Positions 53,456 to 64,000 of a DNA stretch of 64,000 nucleotides are shown piece by piece. The translations under genes and the position numbers were made by a program. The notes below the pieces were generated by a model, which was given only the letters and a program-made list of their open reading frames with translations, searched no databases and had not been told where the DNA came from. The DNA lies in contig OZ038327.1 in the NCBI GenBank assembly GCA_964035795.1, positions 4,944,174 to 5,008,173 on the forward strand, written 5' to 3'. The stretch is from Pterobdella sp. o SKG-2022 (taxonomy: Eukaryota > Annelida > Clitellata > Hirudinida > Piscicolidae). Within the stretch, counting starts at the first letter, position 1; the number at the start of each line of letters is the position of its first letter.

Positions 53456-54265
53456 AATTGAGTGCTCAAATATTTTCAAAGTTTTTCGGTTGCCGGTGTA
53501 TGGCTTCCCTCCAGCTTCCATAGGTCCCTGTTTTGCGCCAGCTCAACTGCTTGATCTATGTTTAGTTTGTGGGCTTTTAGATTGTGTTTGATCGTTGTGA
53601 GAAGGCTGGTGCTAGGTCTTCCACGCTTTTTTTAAGGCATTTGATGGTGGTTTGTTTAGCTGGAACCAGATCATCCATGCGCAGAATATGGCCTCGCATT
53701 TGCCAGCGTTGCCTTGTCACGACTCGAGAAACTGGTTTAATCAGGGCATTCACGGTTTCTGTTTTCATGTGGTTTGGCCAAAAAACCCTACATACATACC
53801 GCACCATTCTTCGGTTAAAACTGTCCACTGATCTAGCCATCCCCTTGTCCATTGCTCACGTGCTGCAACCGAAAAAGGTGATGCTTTGAACGCAAGCTTT
53901 GTATATCTTAATCTTCACAGCCTCTTGAAAAGTGGATTTTATGTGTAGACTTGATTGAGCTTTTACCTATTTTTGCATTAAAGTCTTCTTGTAATATGAT
54001 TATTCGATTTGGATTTTTTTTGCATTTGCCTGGAGTACTTCAAGAAATTCTCCATAGATTTCTTCTTTTTTATTTGAGAGAATTTGTGTTGGTCCATAGC
54101 AATTCACCACTTTGAAATGTGCACCTTTGAGATTGCCTTCCAGTACTGCAACTCTGTCCGTAATGTTGTGTGGGGTGAGATTAGTCCATTCCTTACTTAC
54201 TGCAAATGCCAGACCGTAGTGGTGTGTGCTGGAAAAGCGTAAGTGTGAAATGCTGTTTTTTTGTT
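53455..54265 (-). mobile_element. Internally deleted LINE (AP endonuclease family of 14690-16275)
   Basis: From 54265 leftwards: HHYGLAFAVSKEWTNLTPHN, ITDRVAVLEGNLKGAHFKVV, NCYGPTQILSNKKEEIYGEF (endonuclease), then a jump to DKGMARSVDSFNRRMVRYV and RWQMRGHILRMDDLVPAK. The catalytic RT core is missing between about 53940 and 53880, so this is a deletion derivative. Confidence 0.85.
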
Positions 54266-54269
54266 GTAT

Positions 54270-56200
54270 TTTTTCCTCGTTTTTTTCTTTCGTAATGCAG
54301 AGGTGAGGTTATGGTAGTGATGTGTGATGTGCATCTACGGGAGATTTTTAATCCAAACACTTCAAAACTGATTTTGTAGTTGTAATTCACTTTCCTTTGC
54401 ATACTGTTGAAGTACCCACATTTTTTTCGGTTTCCGCAGATAATGACATCCCCTGATGGTCTAATTTCAGGAACCAACGACCAAAGGGGTTTCGCGTCGG
54501 TAATGAATGCCTCGTCGACATATAGATTTCAGACTCTTTTTTATACCTCATTATGAAGTACAGAGTCTATTGTATCAGTTTTGATTTTTTTCTGTAGCCT
54601 GTCAAAGCTCTGAGCCAGTTCTTTTTTTTTTGCCAGCAACACATAACTTCTCTGTCTTTAGAGAAAAGCAATGCATCGTTTTTCACATAATTCAAAAAAT
54701 CTGCAGTCCATGCGCTCACTGCTTTCGCGAAGTAAGGAGTCAAATATGCAGCCAGAGTTGGTGTTCTTCGTTGTCTTTTCGTTCACCACACAACGTTAGT
54801 TTTAACCTGTTATCATTTTTTGTGCATCTGCAACTGTGACCTTAGTCACACTCATGCCACTTAACTGGTCCCAAAGAATCCTTGGAAAAAAAAACGAGAA
54901 AGGGAAGGCAACCTTAACCCCGTCAACTACTTTGGAAATTTTCATCTCGATGTACCCACAAACAGTGCGGCTCATAGCCACAGGTCTTAGATCTAGCATC
55001 TTGCTCTGGATCTCTTCTGCAAAGCTTATTTCTCGCAACACTTACCCATGGCAATTTACCAACACTCACAAGTGAAAGCGTAGTACAGCTTGATGAAATA
55101 TTTATGAGTTACCTATATCTGATTGTTTTTTCATTTTTAGATCGGTTACTTTCCATAGGCATCCCAATGTGTGAACCCAACACGAGAAGTTCGGGATCGA
55201 TGCCGCGGAGCATGATGATCTGTTAATAAGACCGATTCTTACGTGGAACGGACAGTAAGAATCCATTTTCTCGGTTTCTTGATTTGGTTTAAGCAGCTGA
55301 GTTTCTTCTCTCTTCACCTCTTTATTGAAGACATATGTTAGATCAGTCTTTGTTGTTGTTTAACGTATTTTCCGATATGGCGTAAGTCTTGGTGACTAAA
55401 AGAGCCATAATGTTTGCAAACGATTGTAGTTATTCTAAGTTTACTCCATTCATGATTCGGGAACTTATTCAAAAACATATCAATAATGCATAGGATCAAT
55501 AACTAGTCTCTATTTTGGACCACACCCACCCATTTTTCATATTGGTAGGTTTTCTCGCGCAGTGTTATAAACGGAATGCTTTGTCCCTGTTGACGTATTT
55601 TTTCTTCAACTTTCAACAAGTATTGGGGCTTTGTAATAGAATTTGACTCAAACAAAGGGAGAATACAGCAAAAGTGGAAAAACATTTTTAGTTCAGTTAC
55701 TTCCTTAATCTAAGGAAGACAGCATGAGTTTCTCATTTGTTAATTCAATGGTATTTGCTGTGACTAAATCTTTAACGATTACTGATTTTTTCTTCTCTGC
55801 AATCTTAATCCCGAACGAGATTCAGTCCTCAAACATCATTTCGGATTGCATTTTATCCAAAAACACTCCCACATGAAATCCACAACCGCTCCTGCATACG
55901 GTGGCGCTTCCTTGTAAAGCATGGCGTGTACTGCCTGCTTGCTTTGTGTTGAATCAGTTTTATATAATCTCAACACAGGCAGTTTTTGTTTTTCAAAGCA
56001 GTCAGAAAAGTATACAAAGTCATCTATCTCTTGTATAGCTTCTGTACTAACTATGTGTAAAGAACTGTCTTTTTTGACCTCATACAAAGCAGCCATAATT
56101 CTATATTTTATAGAATAATTAACTAAACAACAAATTATATTTGATATTATTATTATTATCACTGTTAATGTGACACCACTTGCCAAAAGAGTTCAAAAAA
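54270..56200 (-). pseudogene. Unrecognised degenerate coding stretch
   Basis: Several adjacent minus-strand open stretches look like fragments of one protein broken by stops and frameshifts. The first part (56186-55836) reads SLHIVSTEAIQEIDDFVYFS and QAVHAMLYKEAPPYAGAVVD. Then come 55685-55503 (YLLKVEEKIRQQGQSIPFI), 55317-55102 (SSCSAASIPNFSCWVHTLGC), 55041-54802 (SRTVCGYIEMKISKVVDGVK) and 54477-54193 (VPEIRPSGDVIICGNRKKCG). Composition is balanced and unlike low-complexity DNA. I do not recognise the family. It may be a retroelement or DNA-transposon ORF, or a processed host pseudogene. It abuts the LINE at 53455-54265 in the same orientation. Confidence 0.35.
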
Positions 56201-56564
56201 ATATATTTTATCCGATAGCACAAATTCAGGATTAGATGATCTATTTTAATGGTATTTTATAATTTAGATTTTTCGAATATTTATGGAAAACTTTTTATTT
56301 TTTGAATTATTTTTACGACTATTTTCATAAATTGTTATTAATATCTTTCATATTTATCGAAACATTTGTTTTCATCTATTTAATCAATAATATTTTATGA
56401 ATCAATTTCATAAATCTCATGACCATTTAAAATTTTCTCAAACACATTGTTACACTGATTAGTGAACAATTCAATGTACCAACTTGAATGTGAAAAAGAA
56501 AGTTATTTTTTAATCCTATTATCGCATGTCAAATTCTTCTCTTATTATCATTACTTCAATTAGA

Positions 56565-56700
56565 TTATACCGCTGTACTTGTCCCATTAACTGGGGTTGA
56601 CAACAGTCGGCCTAGATTAGTGATACTATAACAGATTAGTTTATAAAAAAGACTTATTTTGGAAAAATTCTTATAGACTGCCCGGCCGTTCCCACATTTG
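56565..56700. repeat. Dispersed interspersed repeat, copy 2
   Basis: Matches 8625-8770 (attagattataccgctgtac through gttgacaacagtcgg to ttataaaaaagac) in the same orientation. Confidence 0.75.
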
Positions 56701-57179
56701 GGCAGTTTGTCTTGCCATTGTCAACAAAAAGAAAGATCATCCGCCAAGCCAAATGAAAAAGATACCAGAATATCGGTTTGCCGATATTTGCATGGGAACT
56801 TAAAAAACTTTTTGAGAAAACACCCTCAATAGAAAAATTAAGATTTGACATTTTCAATATAAGAAATCTATCTTACTTTTTAATTGGACCGTAATTTCTA
56901 AAAAAGAACATGTCATAGTATATAATTGTATAAAAACATGCCACTATGGGAAAAAATGCCATTCACAAAAAAAACTTTTAAACTAACACATACAAACAAA
57001 AGCATAAAAAAACACGAATGAATTTATTCATTTTCTAAGATTTTTTCCGCCATTTTGCAAAGCTATCTCGAGCACGCTCTGATGATTGATGGATAGCTTT
57101 TCATTCATCCGCGCAAGACGCATGAGTGATGCAAACAAGAGTTTTCATCGATTTAACTTTTAAACGCCATCATAACGTC

Positions 57180-57840
57180 ACATTCATCATGATGACGTGG
57201 ATCGGAGTTATAATAGAAGATGGATAAGAAGATGAGTAGATGGGAGGAAATAGATAAAAAAAATAGATAGATTGATGAAAAATAGATGGATAAATGGGTA
57301 GATGGATAAATAGGTGGGTAGAAAAGATATAGATGGATAGGTGGATCAAATGAAGATATAGATGAATGGATGAAGAGATCGGTAGATAGAGAAGAATTGG
57401 ATAAATAGAGGAATGGACAAAAAAATCTGTAAATGAAAAGTAGGTAAATGGATGGATGGAAAAAATGGATAGATGGAAAAAATGGATAGATGGAAAAAAT
57501 GGATAGATGGAAAAAATGGATAGATGGAAAAAATGGATAGATGGAAAAAATGGATAGATGGAAAAAATGGATAGATGGAAAAAATGGATAGATGGAAAAA
57601 ATGGATAGATGGAAAAAATGGATAGATGGAAAAAATGGATAGATGGGTCAATTGAAATGATAAGATAAAAAACATTTACATATATATGGATAGATGGATA
57701 AAAAATTAAGCAGCTGTATGAATAGGTAGATGAAATAAAATATATAGATGGATAAAAAGCACATAGATAGATGAAGGAAAAAATTATATAGATAACCGGA
57801 TAGATGGAATTAAGTGGATGAATGAATGAAATTATGCAAA
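57180..57840. repeat. 17-bp satellite (core 57451-57650) in a GATGGATA-rich block
   Basis: About 11 nearly perfect 17-bp copies of GATGGAAAAAATGGATA, flanked by more diverged GATAGATGGATAAA repeats. Because 17 is not a multiple of 3, all frames stay open as a 17-residue periodic peptide. These open frames are artefacts. Confidence 0.95.
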
Positions 57841-58494
57841 AAAAAAGAGATAAATACATGAAGACAATTGAAGATGGGAGCCATTTTTTTTGTCTCTTCA
57901 TGTAGAAACGAAGATAAAAAAATTTCCGAAAAGTTTTTTTACTCATAGAAAAAAAGATAAAAAGAAAAAATAATAATAAAAATAACTAAGAGAACAAGAA
58001 AAATAATTATTTTAATACAATACTGCATGTTACGCTTGTTAAGCTGTTATTACCAGGTTTTTTCTTCCTGACATTTATTTCTCAAAGGCAATATTGACTA
58101 AATGGAGGAGGTGAGCTTAATCAGTTATGTGTTAAATGGAAGAGTGGATGAGATGAGAGTGGAGGATGGAATAAATGAAGGATAATTTTAAAAAATCAAT
58201 AAAAAGCAATGATTGACAACGAAAAAATATTCATAAAAATATTAATAAATATTAGAATGTTAATAAATAAATGAAAACAATTATGAATAAATAAATAAAC
58301 AATAATAATAAATGAAAATTAAAAATATTAAACATATATACATAATAAAACATTAATTAATAAATTAATATTTTAAAAACGAGAAAAATGAACAAAAAAA
58401 AGATAAATGGAAGAATAAGATTTTGTAAAGAAAATGAATTGATGGCATGAGCTTGATTACACTGTTTAATGTATAAGAAGTGTTAAATAAATCG

Positions 58495-58900
58495 ATATGT
58501 AAATGAAGGAATGAATGGATGGATGGGTGGGTAGGTGGGTGGATAAACGTATGAGTGGATGAATGGATAGATAGATGGATGTATCGATAAATGGCTGGAT
58601 GGGTTGGTGGATAAATAAATGGATGAATGGATGGGTGGATGGATGGATGGGGGGAGAAATAGACGTATAAATAGATGGGTGGATGCATGAATTCATTAAT
58701 GAATAAATAGATATATATAAGGATAGATGGGTGGAAGAACAAATAGATAAATGAAGGAAAAGGTGCGTTTAAAATATAAATGAATAGTGTATGTATGAAT
58801 GGATGGATAGAGTGGGTGAATTGATAAATTGATAGATGGATAAAAGAATAAATGGATAAAAACAAAGATTAAGTAGATGAATGGAAAAACGGATGGATAG
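58495..58900. repeat. Imperfect GATGGATGGATGG minisatellite
   Basis: Diverged GATGGATGG/AATGGATAGATGG repeats. The reverse complement (CATCCATC) type recurs near 8080-8390, 14090-14340 and 18776-18958, so this motif is common in this genome. Confidence 0.85.
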
Positions 58901-58959
58901 GTAAGCTGTCGTTCTGTCAAAAGACAAATATTTTTGATCGAATAGACGAATGAATCGCA

Positions 58960-59640
58960 TGTATGATTTTTATAAAAAAATTAAACAATAATAAAAATAA
59001 TAACAAAAATAATCATGAAATAAAAAAATAATAATATAATATTAAAAGCAATGAAATTATCAAAAACTAATGAGAATAGTAAAATTGTGATAACAATAAA
59101 AAAATTTAACAATTAATTAAATAAAAATAAAAATAATTATGAAAACATTGAAATAAAAAGTTAAAACAACGTTAGAACAATACAAAAATTGAAATATTGA
59201 TGAAATAATATTAATAAAAATTATTAAAGTAATAAAATTAAAAATAAAAATAAAAAAATATTAAGAGCAATCGAATTATGTTTTAAAAAAATATTAATGA
59301 TATTAAAGCAATAATAAACTTATGAGAAAATGAGATTAGCCATTAGGTTGAGAAAAATTTTTTAAATTACAGAGAATTTTTTTTGAAATAAAACTTTATT
59401 CAATGATGTTTTATGGTAAATTTTATAATTACCGAAAATTTTAGCCGATTTTTCTCAACAAATTTACTAAACTCTCTCATAAATCAACTTTATACCTTGT
59501 TGAATATTGCTTATAAATACATTGAAATGTCTCTAAAAATGAAAATTTTTCGAAAATATTTCTTAGATAATTCACTTAGTTTTTATTACATCAAAACATC
59601 ATAAATAGATATAATTTTTGATAAGCTTAATCTTATCGAC
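58960..59640. other. AT-rich spacer
   Basis: Dominated by AATAAAAATAAT runs. Nothing recognised. Confidence 0.6.
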
Positions 59641-59647
59641 AGAATGA

Positions 59648-60985
59648 GAAACAAACACAAAGTATTTATTCAAATGAGTTCACCAGACTTTCCATTGAAA
59701 AGTCTTCTTTTATTAAGTTAGCCTTGCCATAAGAGAGTTTTGAAAAAGTTCATCTTTGAAAATATCTTAAGATGTCTGTAAGGAACCAAGAATATAACTG
59801 TAGACCTGATTAAAAACATAGTGTACTCAAATAATTTCTTAGTGGAAAATTAATCAAAGGAAACTAATTAATTTATTATATATTATTAAGTTTCAAAAAA
59901 ATAAAAGAAAATTATGGACTTTCACTTATCCAAACGGAACCAAAAGTCAACTTGATTATATCCTTATTAACAAAAAATGGAAAAATAGTGCTATCGACTG
60001 TTCACCACATACTCACCTCTTGAATCAGATCACAGGATATGTACAGCAAAGATGAGATTGTCTCCAAGATCAAATATCTCAAAAAGCAAAAAAACAATGA
60101 GTGATGATTGGTCAAATTATTAAATGATGAAAATATAAAAAATAGATATGCTGTACAAATCAGCTAGTAATTATCGAGAAATAACTCTATTTTCGTCAGC
60201 ATCCAAAATGTACAATAAAATGTTGCTCAATAGAATACTTCCAATTTTAGACAAAAAGTTGAGAACAAACCAAAATGGCTTCAGACCTGGTCGATCCACT
60301 CTTGCTCAAATCCTCACGCTGAGAAGAATAATCGAAGAAGTCAAATCAAAAACACTACCGGCAGTTATGATTTTTGTGGATTTCCATAAAGCTTTGATTC
60401 AATTCATCGAGGAAAACTAATGGAAATACTAAAAGCGTATGGCATTCCTCTTGAAATTGTAAACGCAATTTCACTTCTGTATAAAAACAATACTGCTAAA
60501 GTTGTTTGTGACTTTTGGTGAGCAGTGAAAAATGATGGATCGATTTTCGAAATGCTCTGTGGTTGGAAGCTGACGTGGTTTAGAACCTGTTCGACATTAT
60601 TGTTGGAGTGCACACCCGGCACCACGAAAAGGTGAATTCTTTCGCCGGGCTGACGATGAGGATGAAGATAATAAGAAGGATGAAAACACAATAAGATAGC
60701 TTTGCAGAAAATTTGAGAAAAAATTTGGATGATCTGAAAAACTGAAAAAATAAAAAGGCAAGAATGATGGAATGTAAGTGGTAATGGTATAGAAATTAAA
60801 GAAAAAGATGATGAATGTAGGTTGATTCAAATATGTGTATGACAAATATTATAACACAAAGAGACAAAAATTTTTAAAGAAGATTAAAAAAAATTTGAAA
60901 GAAAACTATTTTTTTATCCCTTGGTGATGTGAGTTTGTCTTACGAAAAGCTTTTTGGAATCAGTTAATAAATACTTTGTGTTTGT
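59648..60985. mobile_element. Segment bounded by inverted ACAAACACAAAGTATTTATT repeats, containing LINE fragments
   Basis: A 20-bp arm at about 59653 is exactly inverted at about 60966-60985. The right arm with its inner AAGCTTTT-CGTAAG part matches the foldback element at 7063-7178. Inside, plus-strand LINE fragments read LWTFTYPNGTKSQLDYILIN (endonuclease C-terminus, about 59910-59975) and, at 60148-60420, ASKMYNKMLLNRILPILDKK and RTNQNGFRPGRST (RT). The LINE has frameshifts and ends near 60620. Confidence 0.65.
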
Positions 60986-60989
60986 ATTT

Positions 60990-62420
60990 TCCAAAAAACT
61001 GTGCTTCAATAATGAATAATATTCAAAAAAATTTTAAAAAATTGGCAAAAACTCAAGCCATAATAATGAAAAAATCTTTGAATACTTCAAAAGTTCAAAA
61101 GATTAAGAGATTAAAAAGGAAGGTTTCCAACTTTGGATTAAATGCATGTTTGACATATGGGGAGGATTAGATGGAATCATAAATTAAAAAGGTGTTGAGT
61201 TTTTCAATAGTTTTTTTATTTCTTGAAAATAAAGGAATTTATAGATATAATTTGAAATACATATGTTTTTTATGATATTTTTTTCTTTCATTATCAAAAA
61301 TATCAGAAAATAAATTTTTGATGACATCTTTTGTATTTAATTGATTTTTTTTGGATTTATAATCTTTAAAAGAAGTCAAAAAATGGAAATTTTAATGATT
61401 TCAACTTGAGTTAATTAAAATTTTTTTGCTCAAAAAATATCTCTTTAAAAAGTAATAAAATATTCAATAATTTAAACTTTAATCATGAATAATGAATATA
61501 TAAAATAAATTAATGAAAAAAATTCAACAAAAATGGAAAAATTATTTTTGATGGATTAATCTAGTTTTTCAATTAATTGTTTAAGTATCGAAGTAATGCT
61601 TCTTTTTTTGAAGTTATTTTTAAACGCCATTAACAACAAAGTAATAAAAAGTGCTTCTGAAGTTTTTATAATATAACTTCCAAATAAACTTTTTTAAAAA
61701 ACTTTATATATATAATTCCACCCATTTGATTTTCAAAATAAAACATAGATTAGTAACACCATTTCAAAGAGCACTCTCCAAAATTGTTACTTCCCAAGAA
61801 ATTTGAAAATATTAGTTCTACTCGCAAAATCTGCGTAAAGTTCATAAAAAAAACTTTGCTAATAGTTGTCTATTTATTTATTCAAGATATAATAATTTTT
61901 AACAAACCACAATAAAAGAAGTATATAGTATGACCAACCAGAAGGTCACGTTTTCAAATCCCGCACAGATTCCCCTCTCAACTTTCATACAAGTTTTATA
62001 TATGTTGCTATCACTATTATCAACTTTTTCCGTTCATTGAAATTTATGATATTATTTTTTTATTGAGATTATTATTATTATTATTTTTATTATGCGTTAT
62101 TTTGTTTTGATAATTTGATTATCAATTCTTCTATATTGATTCTTATATTAGTAGGTTTTGTTTTTATTTATTGGCACTTCTATTATCAAGTTTTTTGCAT
62201 TTTAAAATTATATCGTTTTTTTTTATAGATTTTTTATTATGAAATTTTTTTCTGTATATTGTTATTTATAATTCTAGCTTCATTCAGGTATATTGCTATT
62301 TATAGCTATATGCATATTAATTTATTCATGAGTCGAACATTACACATTGAACCATCAAAATTTTGTTTATAGTTTGCTTTTATAGATGTACATGACAAGA
62401 GGGAAACATAATATTTTATA
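60990..62420. other. AT-rich spacer with one tRNA-B-box-like site
   Basis: Mostly low-complexity AT. Near 61950 a short GTTTTCAAATCCC motif resembles a SINE B box, but no A box or tRNA cloverleaf is evident. No gene recognised. Confidence 0.5.
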
Positions 62421-62439
62421 ATCATGTGTGTGCGCGTAG

Positions 62440-64000
62440 TGTGTGAAGCTTATGTCTTACAAAAAAATAGACCCACACAAACACACTTCTTCTTCTTCTA
62501 CCATCAGGCAGGTGCAGAGAATGGTTGCTATTTCTTGTTGTTGTTGTGCATTTTTTCTGGTGGTTTTGAAAACCCTGTCGCTTGAAATTTCTACCACAGT
62601 GTTGGCATAAGATTGTTATTGTTGCTTGTTGTGAGTGTTTCTGTCTGATGTGGTTTGCAAGGCCAGCTTTGTTAACTGCAATTTTGTTGCAACCAGAAAA
62701 AGAGCATACCAAACCGTTTAATACCCCATTATTTATGTTCGCCTCACCACATATGTTATTAGTATTGTTATACTGTACATTTAGCTATTTTTTTCGATCT
62801 TTCTTATCTTTTTCTGATTGTTCTTTATTCTGGTTGAGATCGATAATGAGTGTGTTTATACTTTTACGCCATTCGATTCTTTTCTTCGCTTTGCTACGCC
62901 AACCAGACACCAACCCAATAGCTTTCAAATCGTTATTCACCACATCATGCCACCTATGCTTTTGACCACCTTGACTTCTTCTACCACCACATATTTTACT
63001 GACCAATAATTTTTTGGGCCACCGGGAATCTGCCATTCTTTCAATATGTCCTAGCCATTTGAGTCTTTTCAGTTGAAGGATCGAATCTACGCGTTCAATG
63101 TTGCCTCTTCTTATTTCGGTGTTTCTTAACATGTCTCTCATAGAAATTTCACATATAGACCGAACACATTTATTAACAAAAGACTGCAATCTTTGAACAT
63201 GGTTGCTCAAAGGAGCCCAAGTCTTACAACCATAAAGCAGGATAGGCATTATAATGGATTTGAAAAGCCTCATCTTCGTTTTCCTTTTTAACTTTTTTTG
63301 ATACCATATGAGCCTTCCAATACTTCTGAGAGCAATCGATGCTTTACAGATACGAGTATCAATCTCTTCATCTATGGAACAGTCGTTTCGAAGTATACTG
63401 CCCAGATATTGATACTGCTCAACTTCCTCAATGACAGTCCTTATGATAACATCTAAAAATAAGTTAAACAGAGTTGGAGCCAGTACATCACCCTGCTTTA
63501 CACCTGATTCAACTTTTTATTCTTCAGCCAACTGACCTTCAAACCGCACCACTTCATATGTTTCCTTATGTAAGGCTTCTTTTATACTCACGAACTTTTC
63601 AAGAAAGTTGTAGACACGATATAACACAACCCAAAGTAAGTTTCTGTTAACTGAGTCGTACGCTTTACAGAGATCAATGAAGCACAAAAAAACCGGTACG
63701 TTGAACTTCTTGGACCGTTGCATCAATATTTTCGTAGAAAATAATTGATCACAACAACCTCTTTTGGCACGAAACCCACATTGGGACTCAGTTGCTCTTC
63801 AACATAATGTTTCATTCTGTTCAGCATCACTCTTGCGAATACTTTGTAGGCTGAACATAAAAGTGAGATGCCACTGAAGTTATCGCACTTCAACCTACTA
63901 CCTTTCTTGAAGATGGGAACAGTTATTTGTTTGGTCCAGTCTGAAGGAACCTTTTCTTCGACCCATATTTGATCTGCAATCAATTTCAACCATTTAACAG
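62440..64000 (-). mobile_element. LINE with RT and C-terminal C2H2 fingers, 5' part off the right edge
   Basis: From the right edge leftwards: DQIWVEEKVPSDWTKQ, IFKKGSRLKCDNFSGISLL (RT start), VPVFLCFIDLCKAYDSVNRN (catalytic palm motif A, 63726-63517), then 63273-62785 with SIIMPILLYGCKTWAPLSNH, LKRLKWLGHIERMADSRWPK and HRWHDVVNNDLKAIGLVSGW. Two C2H2-type fingers follow (CSFSGCNKIAVNKAGLANHI and CQHCGRNFKRQGFQNHQKKC). Only a few frameshifts make it the youngest-looking LINE here. It is the same lineage as 1547-2705. Confidence 0.9.

Noticed and set aside
57170..57946. 258-codon minus-strand open frame with SIHFFHLSIFSIYPFFP periodicity
   Set aside because: It reflects a 17-bp tandem satellite that stays open in every frame; there is no start context, splice support or similarity.

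Overview
This is an AT-rich window from an invertebrate animal nuclear genome. The support for that is intron-rich genes with GT-AG introns, four recognisable metazoan gene families, many trinucleotide and tetranucleotide microsatellites, and a heavy load of decayed non-LTR retrotransposons and tRNA-derived SINEs. The phylum cannot be fixed from the sequence. Exon phases and protein similarity to vertebrate homologues point to a slowly evolving lineage such as a cnidarian or lophotrochozoan, but that is inference. No bacterial operons, CRISPR arrays or rRNA genes are seen.

Four host genes were assembled by hand from exon similarity, splice sites and phase. (1) A ZDHHC23-like palmitoyltransferase lies on the minus strand from about 4.66 kb leftwards off the window edge, with an intact DHHC motif. 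(2) A complete BCAS3 (rudhira) gene lies on the plus strand at 6402-21559, with 25 coding exons whose phases all join into 859 codons. (3) A complete RAB8-type small GTPase lies on the minus strand at 36802-31001, with 8 coding exons and 207 residues, the same length as vertebrate RAB8A. (4) A complete AAK1/BMP2K (NAK-family) kinase lies on the plus strand at 37671-50615, with 13 coding exons and 895 residues: a kinase domain, DPF/NPF motifs, and long Asn- and Gln-rich tails.

The genes form two divergent pairs: ZDHHC23-like with BCAS3, and RAB8 with AAK1. The RAB8/AAK1 start codons are only 868 bp apart, so they probably share a promoter region. BCAS3 and RAB8 end tail to tail around a 9.4 kb repeat-rich spacer. 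RAB8 and AAK1 both have established roles in membrane trafficking, and DHHC enzymes lipidate membrane proteins, so the neighbourhood leans towards membrane traffic and cell migration. No co-regulation can be shown from sequence.

Repeats fill the introns and spacers. At least five non-LTR lineages are visible. One is an R2-like lineage with a CCHC knuckle and restriction-like endonuclease, including a nearly complete but broken copy in AAK1 intron 10. A second has an AP endonuclease and a YADD reverse transcriptase (14.7-16.3 kb and 53.5-54.3 kb). A third has C-terminal C2H2 fingers (1.5-2.7 kb and 62.4-64 kb). A fourth has a cysteine-rich insert and ends in a shared 3' tail (8.5, 10-11.8, 27.9 and 34.8 kb). 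A fifth carries a WLGHVVRK motif (5, 33.5-34.3 and 41.4 kb). There are also SINEs, a foldback/TIR family, 16-, 17- and 41-bp satellites and long (TTA)n and (CTAT)n arrays. From 50.6 kb to the right edge no host gene was recognised.

The observations most worth a second look are a cluster of six perfect CArG boxes at 30.1-30.4 kb, the compact divergent RAB8/AAK1 promoter, a 78-nt in-frame intron in AAK1, a duplicated splice donor in BCAS3, a SINE split by a LINE fragment, and an unrecognised degenerate coding stretch at 54.3-56.2 kb.
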